A stretch of DNA of 64,000 nucleotides from NCBI RefSeq assembly GCF_900108275.1, contig NZ_FNVD01000002.1:62001-126000 (forward strand), read 5' to 3'. Origin of the DNA: Jhaorihella thermophila. Lineage in GTDB: Bacteria; Pseudomonadota; Alphaproteobacteria; Rhodobacterales; Rhodobacteraceae. Positions 9,437 through 18,112 of the stretch are shown in pieces. The notes under the pieces were generated by a model, which was not told the origin of the DNA, ran no database searches, and worked only from the letters and a program-made list of their open reading frames with translations. Position 1 is the first letter of the stretch. Each line of letters opens with the position of its first letter. The translations under genes were made by a program, and so were the position numbers.

Positions 9437-9865
9437 ATGGCACTGCGATATCTGCACACGATGGTCCGCGTAAAGGATCTGGAAAAATCCATGGAATTCT
9501 ACAAGCTGCTGGGGCTCAAGCAGACCCGTTGGTATGACAACGAAGAGGGACGCTTCACGCTGGTCTTCATGGCCCCGCCCGAGCAGGAGGAATGCCCGAT
9601 CGAGCTGACCTACAACTGGGACGGCGACGAGGGCCTGCCCAGCGACAGCCGCCATTTCGGGCATATCGCCTATGGCGTCGACAACATCTACGAGATGTGC
9701 CAGCACCTGATGGACAATGGCGTGACCATCAACCGCCCGCCGCGTGACGGGCGCATGGCCTTCGTGCGCTCGCCCGACAACATCTCGATCGAACTGTTGC
9801 AGAACGGCGAGCCGCTGGAACCGGCGGAACCATGGGTCTCGATGCCCAATATCGGTCACTGGTAA
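9437..9865 (+). CDS. gloA: Lactoylglutathione lyase (glyoxalase I)
   Basis: A 142-residue glyoxalase I, which isomerises the hemithioacetal of methylglyoxal and glutathione to S-lactoylglutathione. Paired beta-alpha-beta-beta-beta modules are seen, with metal-ligand candidates His7 (LHTMVRV), the Glu of PIELTYNW, the His of HFGHIAYGV and the Glu of SIELLQNG. The ATG at 9437 follows CGGAGGAAGCG; the open frame upstream is not conserved. The 3' end overlaps the start of the next gene by 34 bases. Confidence 0.93.
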   Translation: MALRYLHTMVRVKDLEKSMEFYKLLGLKQTRWYDNEEGRFTLVFMAPPEQEECPIELTYNWDGDEGLPSDSRHFGHIAYGVDNIYEMCQHLMDNGVTINRPPRDGRMAFVRSPDNISIELLQNGEPLEPAEPWVSMPNIGHW

Positions 9866-10551
9866 TCGCCGGGGCGCTGGCGGCGGGGCTGGCGGGCACG
9901 CCCCCGGCGGCGGCCTGCCGGCTGGCGCTGGTGCTGGCGATGGACGTGTCCTCGTCGGTGGATGCCCGCGAGGATGCGCTGCAAAGGCGCGGACTGGCGG
10001 CGGCGCTGATCGCGCCCGAGGTGCAGGCGGCCTTTTTCAGCGCGCCCGAGCCGGTGGCGCTGGCCATGTTCGAATGGAGCGGACGGGACAACCAGCGGCT
10101 GTTGATCGACTGGCGGCTGGTCGCGACGCCCGACGATCTTGTGGCCATCGCGCAGGCCATCGGCCGGTCCGTGCGCCAGAGCGACGACTATCCCACGGCC
10201 ATGGGCTATGCCCTGGGCTATGCCTCGGGGTTGCTGGCCCGCGCGCCGGCCTGCCTGACCGCGACCGTGGACATGGCCGGGGACGGCAAGAACAACGAAG
10301 GCTTTCCGCCGCCTTCGGCCTACCGCGCTTTCGACTACGGCGAGGTCACCGTGAACGGTCTGGTGATCGACGACGGTTCGGTGCCGGATATCATCGACTA
10401 TTACAGAACGCAGGTTCTGCATGGCCCCGGCGCGTTTCTGGAACGGGCGCACGGGTTCGCCGATTACGAAACCGCCATGCGGCGCAAGCTGGTGCGCGAA
10501 CTGTCGGCGCTGGCGATAGGATCAGCCCGAGAAACGGGGCCTCGGGGATGA
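9832..10551 (+). CDS. DUF1194 secreted VWA-like protein
   Basis: A 239-residue DUF1194 protein with an N-terminal signal peptide (hydrophobic residues about 10-27, ending PPAAA-C). Just after it comes LVLAMDVSSSVDAREDALQ, a von Willebrand factor A type MIDAS motif (DxSxS), then TVDMAGDGKNNEG. The function of DUF1194 is unknown; a metal-dependent periplasmic adhesion or binding role is a guess. It starts within gloA and its stop overlaps the ATG of a second DUF1194 gene (ATGA), so the two are a tandem paralogous pair. Confidence 0.82.
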   Translation: MGLDAQYRSLVIAGALAAGLAGTPPAAACRLALVLAMDVSSSVDAREDALQRRGLAAALIAPEVQAAFFSAPEPVALAMFEWSGRDNQRLLIDWRLVATPDDLVAIAQAIGRSVRQSDDYPTAMGYALGYASGLLARAPACLTATVDMAGDGKNNEGFPPPSAYRAFDYGEVTVNGLVIDDGSVPDIIDYYRTQVLHGPGAFLERAHGFADYETAMRRKLVRELSALAIGSARETGPRG

Positions 10552-11344
10552 TCCGCGCGGCCCTGTTGGCGCTGTGTCTTGTCCCGCCCCTTCCCGCCGC
10601 CGCGGCCTGCCGGCACGCCTTGGCGCTGGGGCTCGACGTGTCCGGGTCGGTCGATGGGCGGGAATATCGACTGCAACTCGACGGGCTGGCCGCCGCCCTG
10701 CGGGATCCGCGGGTCAAGCAGGCGCTTCTGGCCATGCCCGCGGCCCCGGTGCGCATCGCCGTGTTCGAATGGAGCGGCCCGGCTATCAACGCACCCTTGC
10801 AGAATGGACCGAATTGCGCAGCGCAGCCGCAATCGACAGCCTTGCCGCGCGGCTGCAAGCCACCGCCCGCGCCCCGGCCCCGCCGGGCACCGCATTGGGG
10901 GCCGCAATGGCCTTTGGCGCCGACCTGCTGACAGGGCAACCGGATTGCTGGCGCCGCACCCTCGACATATCCGGCGATGGCAAGCACAACATGGGACCGC
11001 ATCCCCGCCATGTCCGCGACCGGCTGGCCCGGCGCGACGTGACGATCAACGCGCTGGCGATCGGCGCCGATGCCCCGCGCAGCACCGACCGGAGGCAGGA
11101 AGAGATCGCCGCCTTGTCGAGCTATTTCCGCGCCTTCGTCATCACCGATCCCGGCGCCTTTGTCGAGGCGACCATCGGTTTCGAGGACTACGGCGCTGCA
11201 ATGGTTCGCAAGCTCCTGAAAGAACTGGAAGCCCCGGCGATGTCGCATCTTTCCCGGTTCAACCGGTCCCTGATCATCCGGCCCGGATCACCCGACGCTC
11301 CACCCGGCCCCGGCCGGGCAGCCATCCGGCCCCGGGATCAGTAG
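10548..11344 (+). pseudogene. Second DUF1194 VWA-like gene, frameshifted
   Basis: The reading frame starts at the ATG at 10548 (MIRAALLALCLV, signal peptide) and contains the MIDAS-like LGLDVSGSVDGREY, but leaves the DUF1194 pattern after VFEWSGP. From about 10781 the homologous sequence (GYQRTLAEWTELRS, then TLDISGDGKHNMG and FIEATIGFEDYG-like) continues in a different frame to a stop at 11344. One base missing in the C-run at 10778-10780 explains it exactly: adding one C restores FEWSGPGYQR, parallel to FEWSGRDNQR in the intact upstream paralogue. It is either a true recent lesion or a base-calling error. As read, translation stops at 10931. Confidence 0.75.
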
Positions 11345-11835
11345 ATATAGCGGATCTGGTCCGTCCAATACCGCTCGACCCGTTTCAGCGCGGCCGTCAT
11401 GTCCTCGATCCCTTCCATGTCGATGATGCCCCTTGACAAAAGCCCCTCGGCATGGCGGGCGAACAATGCCGCCACGATGTCGCGGATCTCGCGGCCGCGC
11501 TGGGTCAGGCGCACCCGGACCGACCGGCGGTCGATCTCGCATCGCTGGTGGTGCATGTAGCCCAGATCCACCATTTTCTTGAGGTTGTAGCTGACATTGC
11601 TGCCCTGATAGTAGCCGCGGGATTTCAATTCGCCCGCCGTCACCTCGTTGTCGCCCACATTGAACAACAGCAAGGCCTGAACGGCGTTGATCTCGAGTAT
11701 CCCGAGGCGTTCGAATTCGTCCTTGATCACGTCCAGCAGCAGCCGATGCAGACGTTCGACCAGCGCCAGGGTGTCCAGGTAACCGACCATGAACCCCTGA
11801 CGGGCAGCAGGCGCGATCTGCGTATCCAAGCTCAT
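11338..11835 (-). CDS. MarR-family transcriptional regulator (LdtR-like)
   Basis: A 165-residue winged helix-turn-helix regulator. The recognition helix region is GYYQGSNVSYNLKKMVDLGYMHHQ, followed by the wing sequence DRRSVRVRLTQRGREI. The pattern resembles the alphaproteobacterial LdtR/MarR group, which controls cell-wall L,D-transpeptidases, but that identity is tentative. It is monocistronic, converges with the DUF1194 pair and overlaps its 3' end by 7 bases. The ATG at 11835 was preferred because longer frames are not conserved. Confidence 0.85.
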   Translation of the reverse strand: MSLDTQIAPAARQGFMVGYLDTLALVERLHRLLLDVIKDEFERLGILEINAVQALLLFNVGDNEVTAGELKSRGYYQGSNVSYNLKKMVDLGYMHHQRCEIDRRSVRVRLTQRGREIRDIVAALFARHAEGLLSRGIIDMEGIEDMTAALKRVERYWTDQIRYIY

Positions 11836-11895
11836 CCCAATCTCCGACTCGAACTGCTCGGGTTCGGAGACTGGGGCGAAAAACCGAAAAATCGG

Positions 11896-12174
11896 TTAAA
11901 TCTCGTTCTTGACCTTCTGCTGCAGGACGTGGGCGATATCGGTCATCATGCCTGCGAACCTGTCCGGCGCCGCCGCGCGCCCGGTCAGCCACAGAAAGAT
12001 GTCCTGGTCGGGCTCTTGCAGAAGAGCCTCGTACAGGTCCAGTTCCGTATCGCTCAACCCCGCCAGCCGCGCCTCGGCAAAGGCGGTCAGGGCAAGGTCC
12101 ATTTCCTTGATCCCCCGCCGCATCGACCGCATCCTGAGCCGTTTCAGGCGGTGTTCCCTGCTTTCGAACGTCAT
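11896..12174 (-). CDS. sdhE: FAD assembly factor SdhE (succinate dehydrogenase flavinylation)
   Basis: A 92-residue protein with the SdhE hallmark RGxxE at residues 20-24 within RSMRRGIKEMDLAL, followed by the helical core LSDTELDLYEALLQEPDQDIFLWLTG. SdhE promotes covalent FAD attachment to SdhA, linking it to complex II. It is translated from an ATG overlapping the stop of an upstream XRE regulator gene (ATGA), so the two are co-expressed. Confidence 0.9.
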   Translation of the reverse strand: MTFESREHRLKRLRMRSMRRGIKEMDLALTAFAEARLAGLSDTELDLYEALLQEPDQDIFLWLTGRAAAPDRFAGMMTDIAHVLQQKVKNEI

Positions 12175-12581
12175 TGTCCCTGCTCGCTCAGCAACCGGCG
12201 CAGCTTCTTTTCCAGACGCGCCACGCGGTCAACATTGGCCCGCAGCTCGGTGCGGACCTCGCGCAATTCTTCCAGCACGGCCCGGCAATCCTGGCGAACC
12301 TCGCCGTCTTCGAGCGGGGCATGCATGCCCTCGCCCTCGCCGGTCAGCAGCCAGGGGATCGAGACGTTCAGCAGCCCGGACAGCATTTGCAGCTTGTTGG
12401 CGCGTGGCTCGGCCATGTCGTCCTCCCACGCCTGCAGGGTGGCCTTCTTGACCCCCAGCCGGCGCGCCAGTTGCGCCTGCGTCATGCCGGCGGCTTCGCG
12501 TGCGGCGGCCACGCGGTCGCCGAAGGTGGCGGTGTCCGGTCCGAACCAGTCGAACTGCGTGTCGGTGTTCACATCGGTCAT
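12171..12581 (-). CDS. XRE-family helix-turn-helix regulator
   Basis: A 136-residue protein with a Cro/C1-type HTH at about residues 20-75: TFGDRVAAAREAAGMTQAQL, then RRLGVKKATLQAWEDD. The C-terminal half (residues about 90-136) is predicted to form a coiled coil (LEELREVRTELRANVDRVARLEKKLRRLL), suggesting an oligomer. It sits 4-base-overlapped upstream of sdhE and divergent from the aminotransferase gene. The ATG at 12581 opens the conserved region; the longer frame runs into the divergent gene. Confidence 0.85.
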   Translation of the reverse strand: MTDVNTDTQFDWFGPDTATFGDRVAAAREAAGMTQAQLARRLGVKKATLQAWEDDMAEPRANKLQMLSGLLNVSIPWLLTGEGEGMHAPLEDGEVRQDCRAVLEELREVRTELRANVDRVARLEKKLRRLLSEQGQ

Positions 12582-12633
12582 TCTGGCCCCTCTCGGCAAT
12601 GCGGCTTGATCGCGTTCCGGGCGCACCCTATGA

Positions 12634-13869
<1,236 letters not shown>

Positions 13870-13881
13870 GGGAAGAGGGGC

Positions 13882-14286
13882 ATGAGTGCCGAGTTGCCGG
13901 ACTATTACTTTCGCGTGCGCGAGAACGGGGCCTTCGTGTTCCGCGTGGACACGGAGAACCGGCAGCGACGCATCGAGATGGACCAGATCGCGGTCGTCAA
14001 CGTCAAGAACGGCGAGATCAAGCCGCATGGCGGGCGGGAACTCAGCGAGCGCGATCTGGAGGTCATCCGTGACTGGATGGAAGAGCGGCGCGAGATCCTG
14101 GCGCAACGCGACATCGACGACATCTTTCGCGCGGTGGATTATTTGAACCTCACCACCCATTGGGCGCAGTCGCGGGCGACGGATGAGCAGCTGGAAGAGG
14201 TCACCGACGCGCTGCTGCTGGCGATGCACGATTTGCGCTCGGTTCTGGTGCGGAAAAAGGCCGACCGATTGATGAAGAAGGGCTGA
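13882..14286 (+). CDS. Conserved protein of unknown function
   Basis: A 134-residue soluble, charged protein with no signal peptide or membrane segment. Its N-terminal part (YYFRVRENGAFVFRVDTENRQRRIEMDQIAVVNVKNGEIK) looks like a small beta-rich domain and the rest is helical. I do not recognise a named family. It follows the aminotransferase by 12 bases, with GGGAAGAGGGG before the ATG, so it is probably co-transcribed. Confidence 0.72.
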   Translation: MSAELPDYYFRVRENGAFVFRVDTENRQRRIEMDQIAVVNVKNGEIKPHGGRELSERDLEVIRDWMEERREILAQRDIDDIFRAVDYLNLTTHWAQSRATDEQLEEVTDALLLAMHDLRSVLVRKKADRLMKKG

Positions 14287-14306
14287 TCCGGTGCGGGATG
14301 GGCTTG

Positions 14307-14585
14307 TCAGGGGCCGAGATAGACGAAGGTCTTTTCCCGCGAGGTTTCGCCGCGCTTCAACTTCAGATACGACGGCGCCACGCCCATCGCGCTGGCCAAA
14401 AGCGCCAGAACCGCCGCGTTCGCCTTGCCGTTTTCGGGCACGACCGTGACCGTCGCCTTCAGCCGGTCGCCATCGCGCGTGAGGCTGTCGCGCGACGCCT
14501 TGGGGGTCACGCGCAGGGTGATTTCGGCGCCCGGCACCGCAAGATCGCTCAGATCGGGCAGGTTTCTGAACTTGGGTTTCGCCAT
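14307..14585 (-). CDS. DUF167 / YggU-family protein
   Basis: A 92-residue protein of the UPF0235/YggU family: ITLRVTPKASRDSL, then VTVVPENGKANAAVLALLASAMGVAPSYLKLKRGETSREKTF, which is the family signature. The fold is a small alpha/beta domain; no biochemical role is established. The ATG at 14585 (MAKPKF) is chosen over longer frames because conservation begins there. Confidence 0.85.
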   Translation of the reverse strand: MAKPKFRNLPDLSDLAVPGAEITLRVTPKASRDSLTRDGDRLKATVTVVPENGKANAAVLALLASAMGVAPSYLKLKRGETSREKTFVYLGP

Positions 14586-14627
14586 GGCTCCATGATGCGT
14601 CAGATGGCGGCGGAGTTCCATGGACTT

Positions 14628-14662
14628 TCCGCCTCCGGCGGGGATATTTGGAGCAAGAGGAA
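14628..14662. repeat. Head fragment of a dispersed repeat, upstream of the deacetylase gene
   Basis: Holds CCTCCGGCGGGGATATTTGGAGCAAGAGG-type sequence (split here as CCTCCGGCGGGGATATTTG and GAGCAAGAGG). It resembles, in reverse orientation, the head of the two-hairpin repeats (GGAGTATTTTGGGCAAGATGAAG-like) but lacks their hairpins. It sits between divergent genes, within 20-50 bases of an ATG. Confidence 0.45.
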
Positions 14663-14679
14663 AAGGGGGACAAGCCACC

Positions 14680-15789
14680 ATGGCGACGGGGTTTTTCTGG
14701 GACGAGCGGTGTTTCTGGCATGCGGGGGGCAACTATGCCTTTACCCTGCCGATCGGGGGGCTGGTGCAGCCACTGGCGGCGGGCGGTCTGCCGGAAAACC
14801 CCGAGACCAAGCGGCGGTTGAAGAACCTGATGGACGTGACCGGGATCACCCGCGATCTGGACATGCGCGGGACGGATCCGGCCACGCGCGAGGATCTGGC
14901 GCGGGTGCATCCCGCCGCCTATCTGGATGAGTTCAAGCGGCTGAGCGATGCTGGTGGCGGAGAGCTGGGGCGGCGCACGCCCTTTGCCGCCGGAGGGTAT
15001 GAGATCGCCGCGCTGTCGGCGGGGTTGGCCAAGGCGGCGGTCGAGGCGGTGGTGACGGGGGATCTGGAAAACGCCTATGCGTTGTCGCGCCCGCCGGGGC
15101 ATCACTGTCTGCCGGATTTTCCCAACGGGTTCTGCCTGCTAGCCAATATCGCCATCGCACTCGAAGCCGCCCGCGCTCGGCACGGGGCGATGCGCGTCGC
15201 GGTGGTCGATTGGGACGTGCATCACGGCAACGGAACCGAGGCGATCTATTACGATCGCGACGACACGCTGACGATCTCGGTGCATCAGGAAGGCAACTAT
15301 CCGCTGGATACGGGATATGTGACGGACCGGGGGCGGGGCGCGGGCGAAGGGTTCAACATGAACGTGCCCCTGCCCGCCGGCGCGGGCCACACCGCCTATC
15401 TGGCGGTGATGGACGAGATCATCCTGCCCGCCCTGACTCGTTTTCGCCCCGACCTGATCGTGGTGGCCTGCGGTTTCGACGCCGCGGCGGTGGATCCGCT
15501 GGCGCGCATGCTGGCCACGGCCGACACGTTCCGTCAGATGACCCTGCGGCTGAAAGCTGCGGCGCGGCGGCGGTGCGAAGGCCGGCTGGTGTTGGTGCAC
15601 GAGGGCGGCTATTCCGAGGTTTACGTCCCCTTCTGCGGCCACGCCACGCTCGAGGCGCTGTCGGGCAGCGACGTGACCGCACCCGATCCGCTGGACGAAG
15701 CGTTGCGCGTGCGCCAGCCCTCGCCCCGTTTCGACGCGTTCCTGCGCGAAGTGGTGCGCGACTTTGCCTCGGAGCTTTTGCGCGACTGA
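14680..15789 (+). CDS. Histone deacetylase-family amidohydrolase
   Basis: A 369-residue class II HDAC-like protein, a zinc-dependent deacetylase of acetyllysine, acetylpolyamine or related amides. Family motifs: SRPPGHHCLPDFPNGFC (tandem catalytic His), VVDWDVHHGNGTEAIYY (zinc Asp and His) and VACGFDAAAVDPLA (second zinc Asp), then LVHEGGYSEVYVPF. The natural substrate in Rhodobacterales is not established. The start is the ATG at 14680 after AAAAGGGGG; an upstream in-frame ATG lies inside the dispersed repeat fragment. Confidence 0.9.
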   Translation: MATGFFWDERCFWHAGGNYAFTLPIGGLVQPLAAGGLPENPETKRRLKNLMDVTGITRDLDMRGTDPATREDLARVHPAAYLDEFKRLSDAGGGELGRRTPFAAGGYEIAALSAGLAKAAVEAVVTGDLENAYALSRPPGHHCLPDFPNGFCLLANIAIALEAARARHGAMRVAVVDWDVHHGNGTEAIYYDRDDTLTISVHQEGNYPLDTGYVTDRGRGAGEGFNMNVPLPAGAGHTAYLAVMDEIILPALTRFRPDLIVVACGFDAAAVDPLARMLATADTFRQMTLRLKAAARRRCEGRLVLVHEGGYSEVYVPFCGHATLEALSGSDVTAPDPLDEALRVRQPSPRFDAFLREVVRDFASELLRD

Positions 15790-15853
15790 TCCCCTTGCAA
15801 TCGCCGCCCATCCATCCGAGATAGGGACGGACAGATGTAAAAAGGCTTCACAT

Positions 15854-16432
15854 ATGCCCGACCGCAATCAGGCCGCCCTCGATTTCCTGCTGACTCGGCG
15901 TTCGCGCCCGGCCAAGACGCTGACAGCGCCGGGGCCATCGCGCGCCGAGCTCGAGCCAATCCTGACCGCCGCCCTTCGCAGCCCCGATCACGGCAAGCTG
16001 GAACCCTGGCGGCTGATCGTGATCGAAAAGCCGGCCATGCCCCGGCTGGCGGATCTCGCCGAGGAACGTGGTCGCTCGCTCGGCAAGGACGAACGCGACA
16101 TCGAAAAGGGCCGCGGCCAGTTCGATCAGGGGGTGCTGATCGTCGCGGTAATCGAAAGCCCGGTGGATTCGGACAAGGTGCCCGCAATCGAGCAGACCTA
16201 TTCCGCCGGCGCGGTGTGCCTGGCGCTGCTGAATACGGCGCTGGCCTCTGGCTGGGGGGCGAACTGGCTGACCGGCTGGATGGCCCATGACCCCGAGTTT
16301 TGTGAAAAGGGGCTGGGACTTGCCCCGCATGAACGCGTGGCGGGCTTCATTCACATCGGCACCGAAACCGTGGCCCCGCCCGAACGCCCGCGTCCCGATC
16401 TCGCCGCCAAGACATCGTGGCTCGACCAATGA
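15854..16432 (+). CDS. Nitroreductase-family protein (YdjA-like)
   Basis: A 192-residue FMN-dependent nitroreductase-fold protein: LTRRSRPAKTL with the FMN-phosphate arginines, then RSPDHGKLEPWRLIVIE and a C-terminal GFIHIGTETVAPPERPRP. It resembles the short YdjA subgroup, which reduces electrophilic compounds with NAD(P)H; the physiological substrate is unknown. Its stop overlaps the next ATG (ATGA). The ATG at 15854 follows directly after an AT-rich stretch with no strong ribosome site visible. Confidence 0.88.
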   Translation: MPDRNQAALDFLLTRRSRPAKTLTAPGPSRAELEPILTAALRSPDHGKLEPWRLIVIEKPAMPRLADLAEERGRSLGKDERDIEKGRGQFDQGVLIVAVIESPVDSDKVPAIEQTYSAGAVCLALLNTALASGWGANWLTGWMAHDPEFCEKGLGLAPHERVAGFIHIGTETVAPPERPRPDLAAKTSWLDQ

Positions 16433-17121
16433 TCCTCCGCGCCTTCCTCCTCTCGCTGGGGCAGTTCGGCGATCCGCGCTTTCGCCGGGTGCTTTTCCTC
16501 GGTGTCGGCCTGACGGTCGGCCTGCTGGTGGCCGTCACGGTGGCCTTCGTCTGGCTGGTGGGCGTTCTGGTCGGCGATGCCGTCACCCTGCCGCTGATCG
16601 GCGAGGTGACCTGGCTGAACGACGCGCTGGGATATTCCTCGGTCGCGCTGATGCTGGCGCTGTCGGTTTTCCTGATGGTGCCGGTGGCCTCGGCGTTCAT
16701 TTCGCTGTTCCTCGACGAAGTCGCGCAGGCCGTCGAGGACCGGCACTACCCCGGCCTTCCCCCGGCGCGCGCCGTTTCCATCCCCGAGGCCATCCGGGAC
16801 GGCCTGGCCTTTCTGGGCGTGCTGATCGTGGCGAACCTTGCCGCTCTGATCCTCTACCTGATCTTCACGCCGCTGGCGCCCTTCATCTTCTGGGGGCTGA
16901 ACGGCTATCTACTGGGCCGGGAATACTTCACGCTGGCCGCGATCCGCCGCTTGGGTGCCGAAGACGCGGCACGGCTCCGGGCGGAGAATGCACTCACCAT
17001 CTGGATGGCTGGCACGCTGATGGCGGTGCCGCTGACCATTCCCCTGCTCAACCTTCTTGTGCCCATCCTCGGGGCGGCGACCTTTACCCATATCTACCAC
17101 GCGCTCAGCAACCGCCGCTGA
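16429..17121 (+). CDS. EI24-domain (CysZ-like) membrane protein
   Basis: A 230-residue inner-membrane protein with four main hydrophobic stretches and a helical hairpin, matching the EI24/CysZ family: FLLSLGQFGDPRFRRVLFLGVGL, then LIFTPLAPFIFWGLNGYLLGREYFTLAA, the conserved signature. CysZ proteins help sulfate uptake in enterobacteria, but alphaproteobacterial members have no assigned role. The ATG at 16429 is used because of the 4-base overlap with the nitroreductase stop. Confidence 0.82.
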   Translation: MILRAFLLSLGQFGDPRFRRVLFLGVGLTVGLLVAVTVAFVWLVGVLVGDAVTLPLIGEVTWLNDALGYSSVALMLALSVFLMVPVASAFISLFLDEVAQAVEDRHYPGLPPARAVSIPEAIRDGLAFLGVLIVANLAALILYLIFTPLAPFIFWGLNGYLLGREYFTLAAIRRLGAEDAARLRAENALTIWMAGTLMAVPLTIPLLNLLVPILGAATFTHIYHALSNRR

Positions 17122-17152
17122 ACGTCACCGGCGCAGACCTTCCGCGCCAGTT

Positions 17153-17241
17153 CCTTCATCTTGCCCCAAATACTCCGGGGGAGCGCGAGGGGGCAGCGCC
17201 CCCTCGCCCCGGTCGGATTGGCGACAGCCAATCCGAAACCA
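17153..17241. repeat. Dispersed two-hairpin repeat, copy 2
   Basis: Head TTCATCTTGCCCCAAATACTC, hairpin A GAGGGGGC-AGC-GCCCCCTC style, then hairpin B CGGATTGGC-GACA-GCCAATCCG. It lies in the junction of convergent genes (EI24 protein and DUF1467 gene), in the same orientation as copy 1. Confidence 0.8.
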
Positions 17242-17270
17242 CCAACGCGATACACAGCGTCACCGCGATG

Positions 17271-17543
17271 CTATTCGGCCGACAACCGCCCCCGAATGTC
17301 GATCGCCTCGACCGGGATCACGCCCGAAATGATGATCCCGGCCGTGATCGCCCACAACACAAAGGCCACGCCGGTCGTGATCCAGGCCTTCTTGCGCAGA
17401 TTGTGCACTTCGGGCGCACCGGCATGCGTGCCCGGCACGATCTCGCCCACGTCACCCTGCGTCTGAAGCCGGATCGGAATCACGATCAGGAAGATCAGGA
17501 ACCAGAAAACCGCGTAGAGCACGATGGCGGAAACGATGGACAT
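17271..17543 (-). CDS. DUF1467 membrane protein
   Basis: A 90-residue protein with two transmembrane segments (about 5-24 and 54-74) around a short polar loop containing VPGTHAGAPEVHNLRKKAW, the DUF1467 signature. The family is almost confined to alphaproteobacteria and has no known function. It lies 25 bases downstream of the methylmalonyl-CoA epimerase gene on the same strand and is probably co-transcribed with it. Confidence 0.85.
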   Translation of the reverse strand: MSIVSAIVLYAVFWFLIFLIVIPIRLQTQGDVGEIVPGTHAGAPEVHNLRKKAWITTGVAFVLWAITAGIIISGVIPVEAIDIRGRLSAE

Positions 17544-17568
17544 GGGCGGCCCTCCCCGGCTCTGACGA

Positions 17569-17973
17569 TCAGACCTGTTCCAGTTCGATCAGGCAGCCGT
17601 TGAAGTCCTTGGGATGCAGGAACAGCACCGGCTTGCCATGCGCGCCGATCTTCGGTTCGCCATTGCCCAGAACGCGGGCGCCGGTCGCCTTCAGGTGATC
17701 GCGCGCGGCGATGATGTCTTCGACCTCATAGCAGACGTGGTGAATCCCGCCCGAGGGATTCTTGTCCAGGAACCCCTTGATCGGGCTGTTCTCGCCCAGC
17801 GGATAGAGCAGTTCGATCTTGGTGTTCGGCAGCTCGATGAACACCACCGTCACGCCATGATCGGGTTCGTCCTGCGGATCGCCCACCTTGGCACCCAGCG
17901 CATCACGGTATTGCGTGGCGGCGGCCTCCAGGTCGGGAACCGCAATGGCAACGTGGTTTAGGCGTCCGATCAT
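17569..17973 (-). CDS. mce: Methylmalonyl-CoA epimerase
   Basis: A 134-residue vicinal-oxygen-chelate protein that interconverts (R)- and (S)-methylmalonyl-CoA in propionyl-CoA and ethylmalonyl-CoA metabolism. Metal ligands are seen as the His of LNHVAIAV, the His of GIHHVCYEV and the Glu of CLIELEQV. The ATG at 17973 (MIGRLNHVAI), after GGAGACTCCC-like sequence on the minus strand, is preferred over the longer frame. Length equals the family norm. Confidence 0.92.
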   Translation of the reverse strand: MIGRLNHVAIAVPDLEAAATQYRDALGAKVGDPQDEPDHGVTVVFIELPNTKIELLYPLGENSPIKGFLDKNPSGGIHHVCYEVEDIIAARDHLKATGARVLGNGEPKIGAHGKPVLFLHPKDFNGCLIELEQV

Positions 17974-18112
17974 GGGAGTCTCCTGATGCATCCGGTTTGC
18001 CCGGTTTATGCGGCCTGCAACGGCAAAGGGCAAGTGGGCCACAGCGCCTCACCCGGCTTGAGCCTCGGGACCGCTACCGTCTAAGGTCGGCGGAACCGAT
18101 TGGGGACAGACC

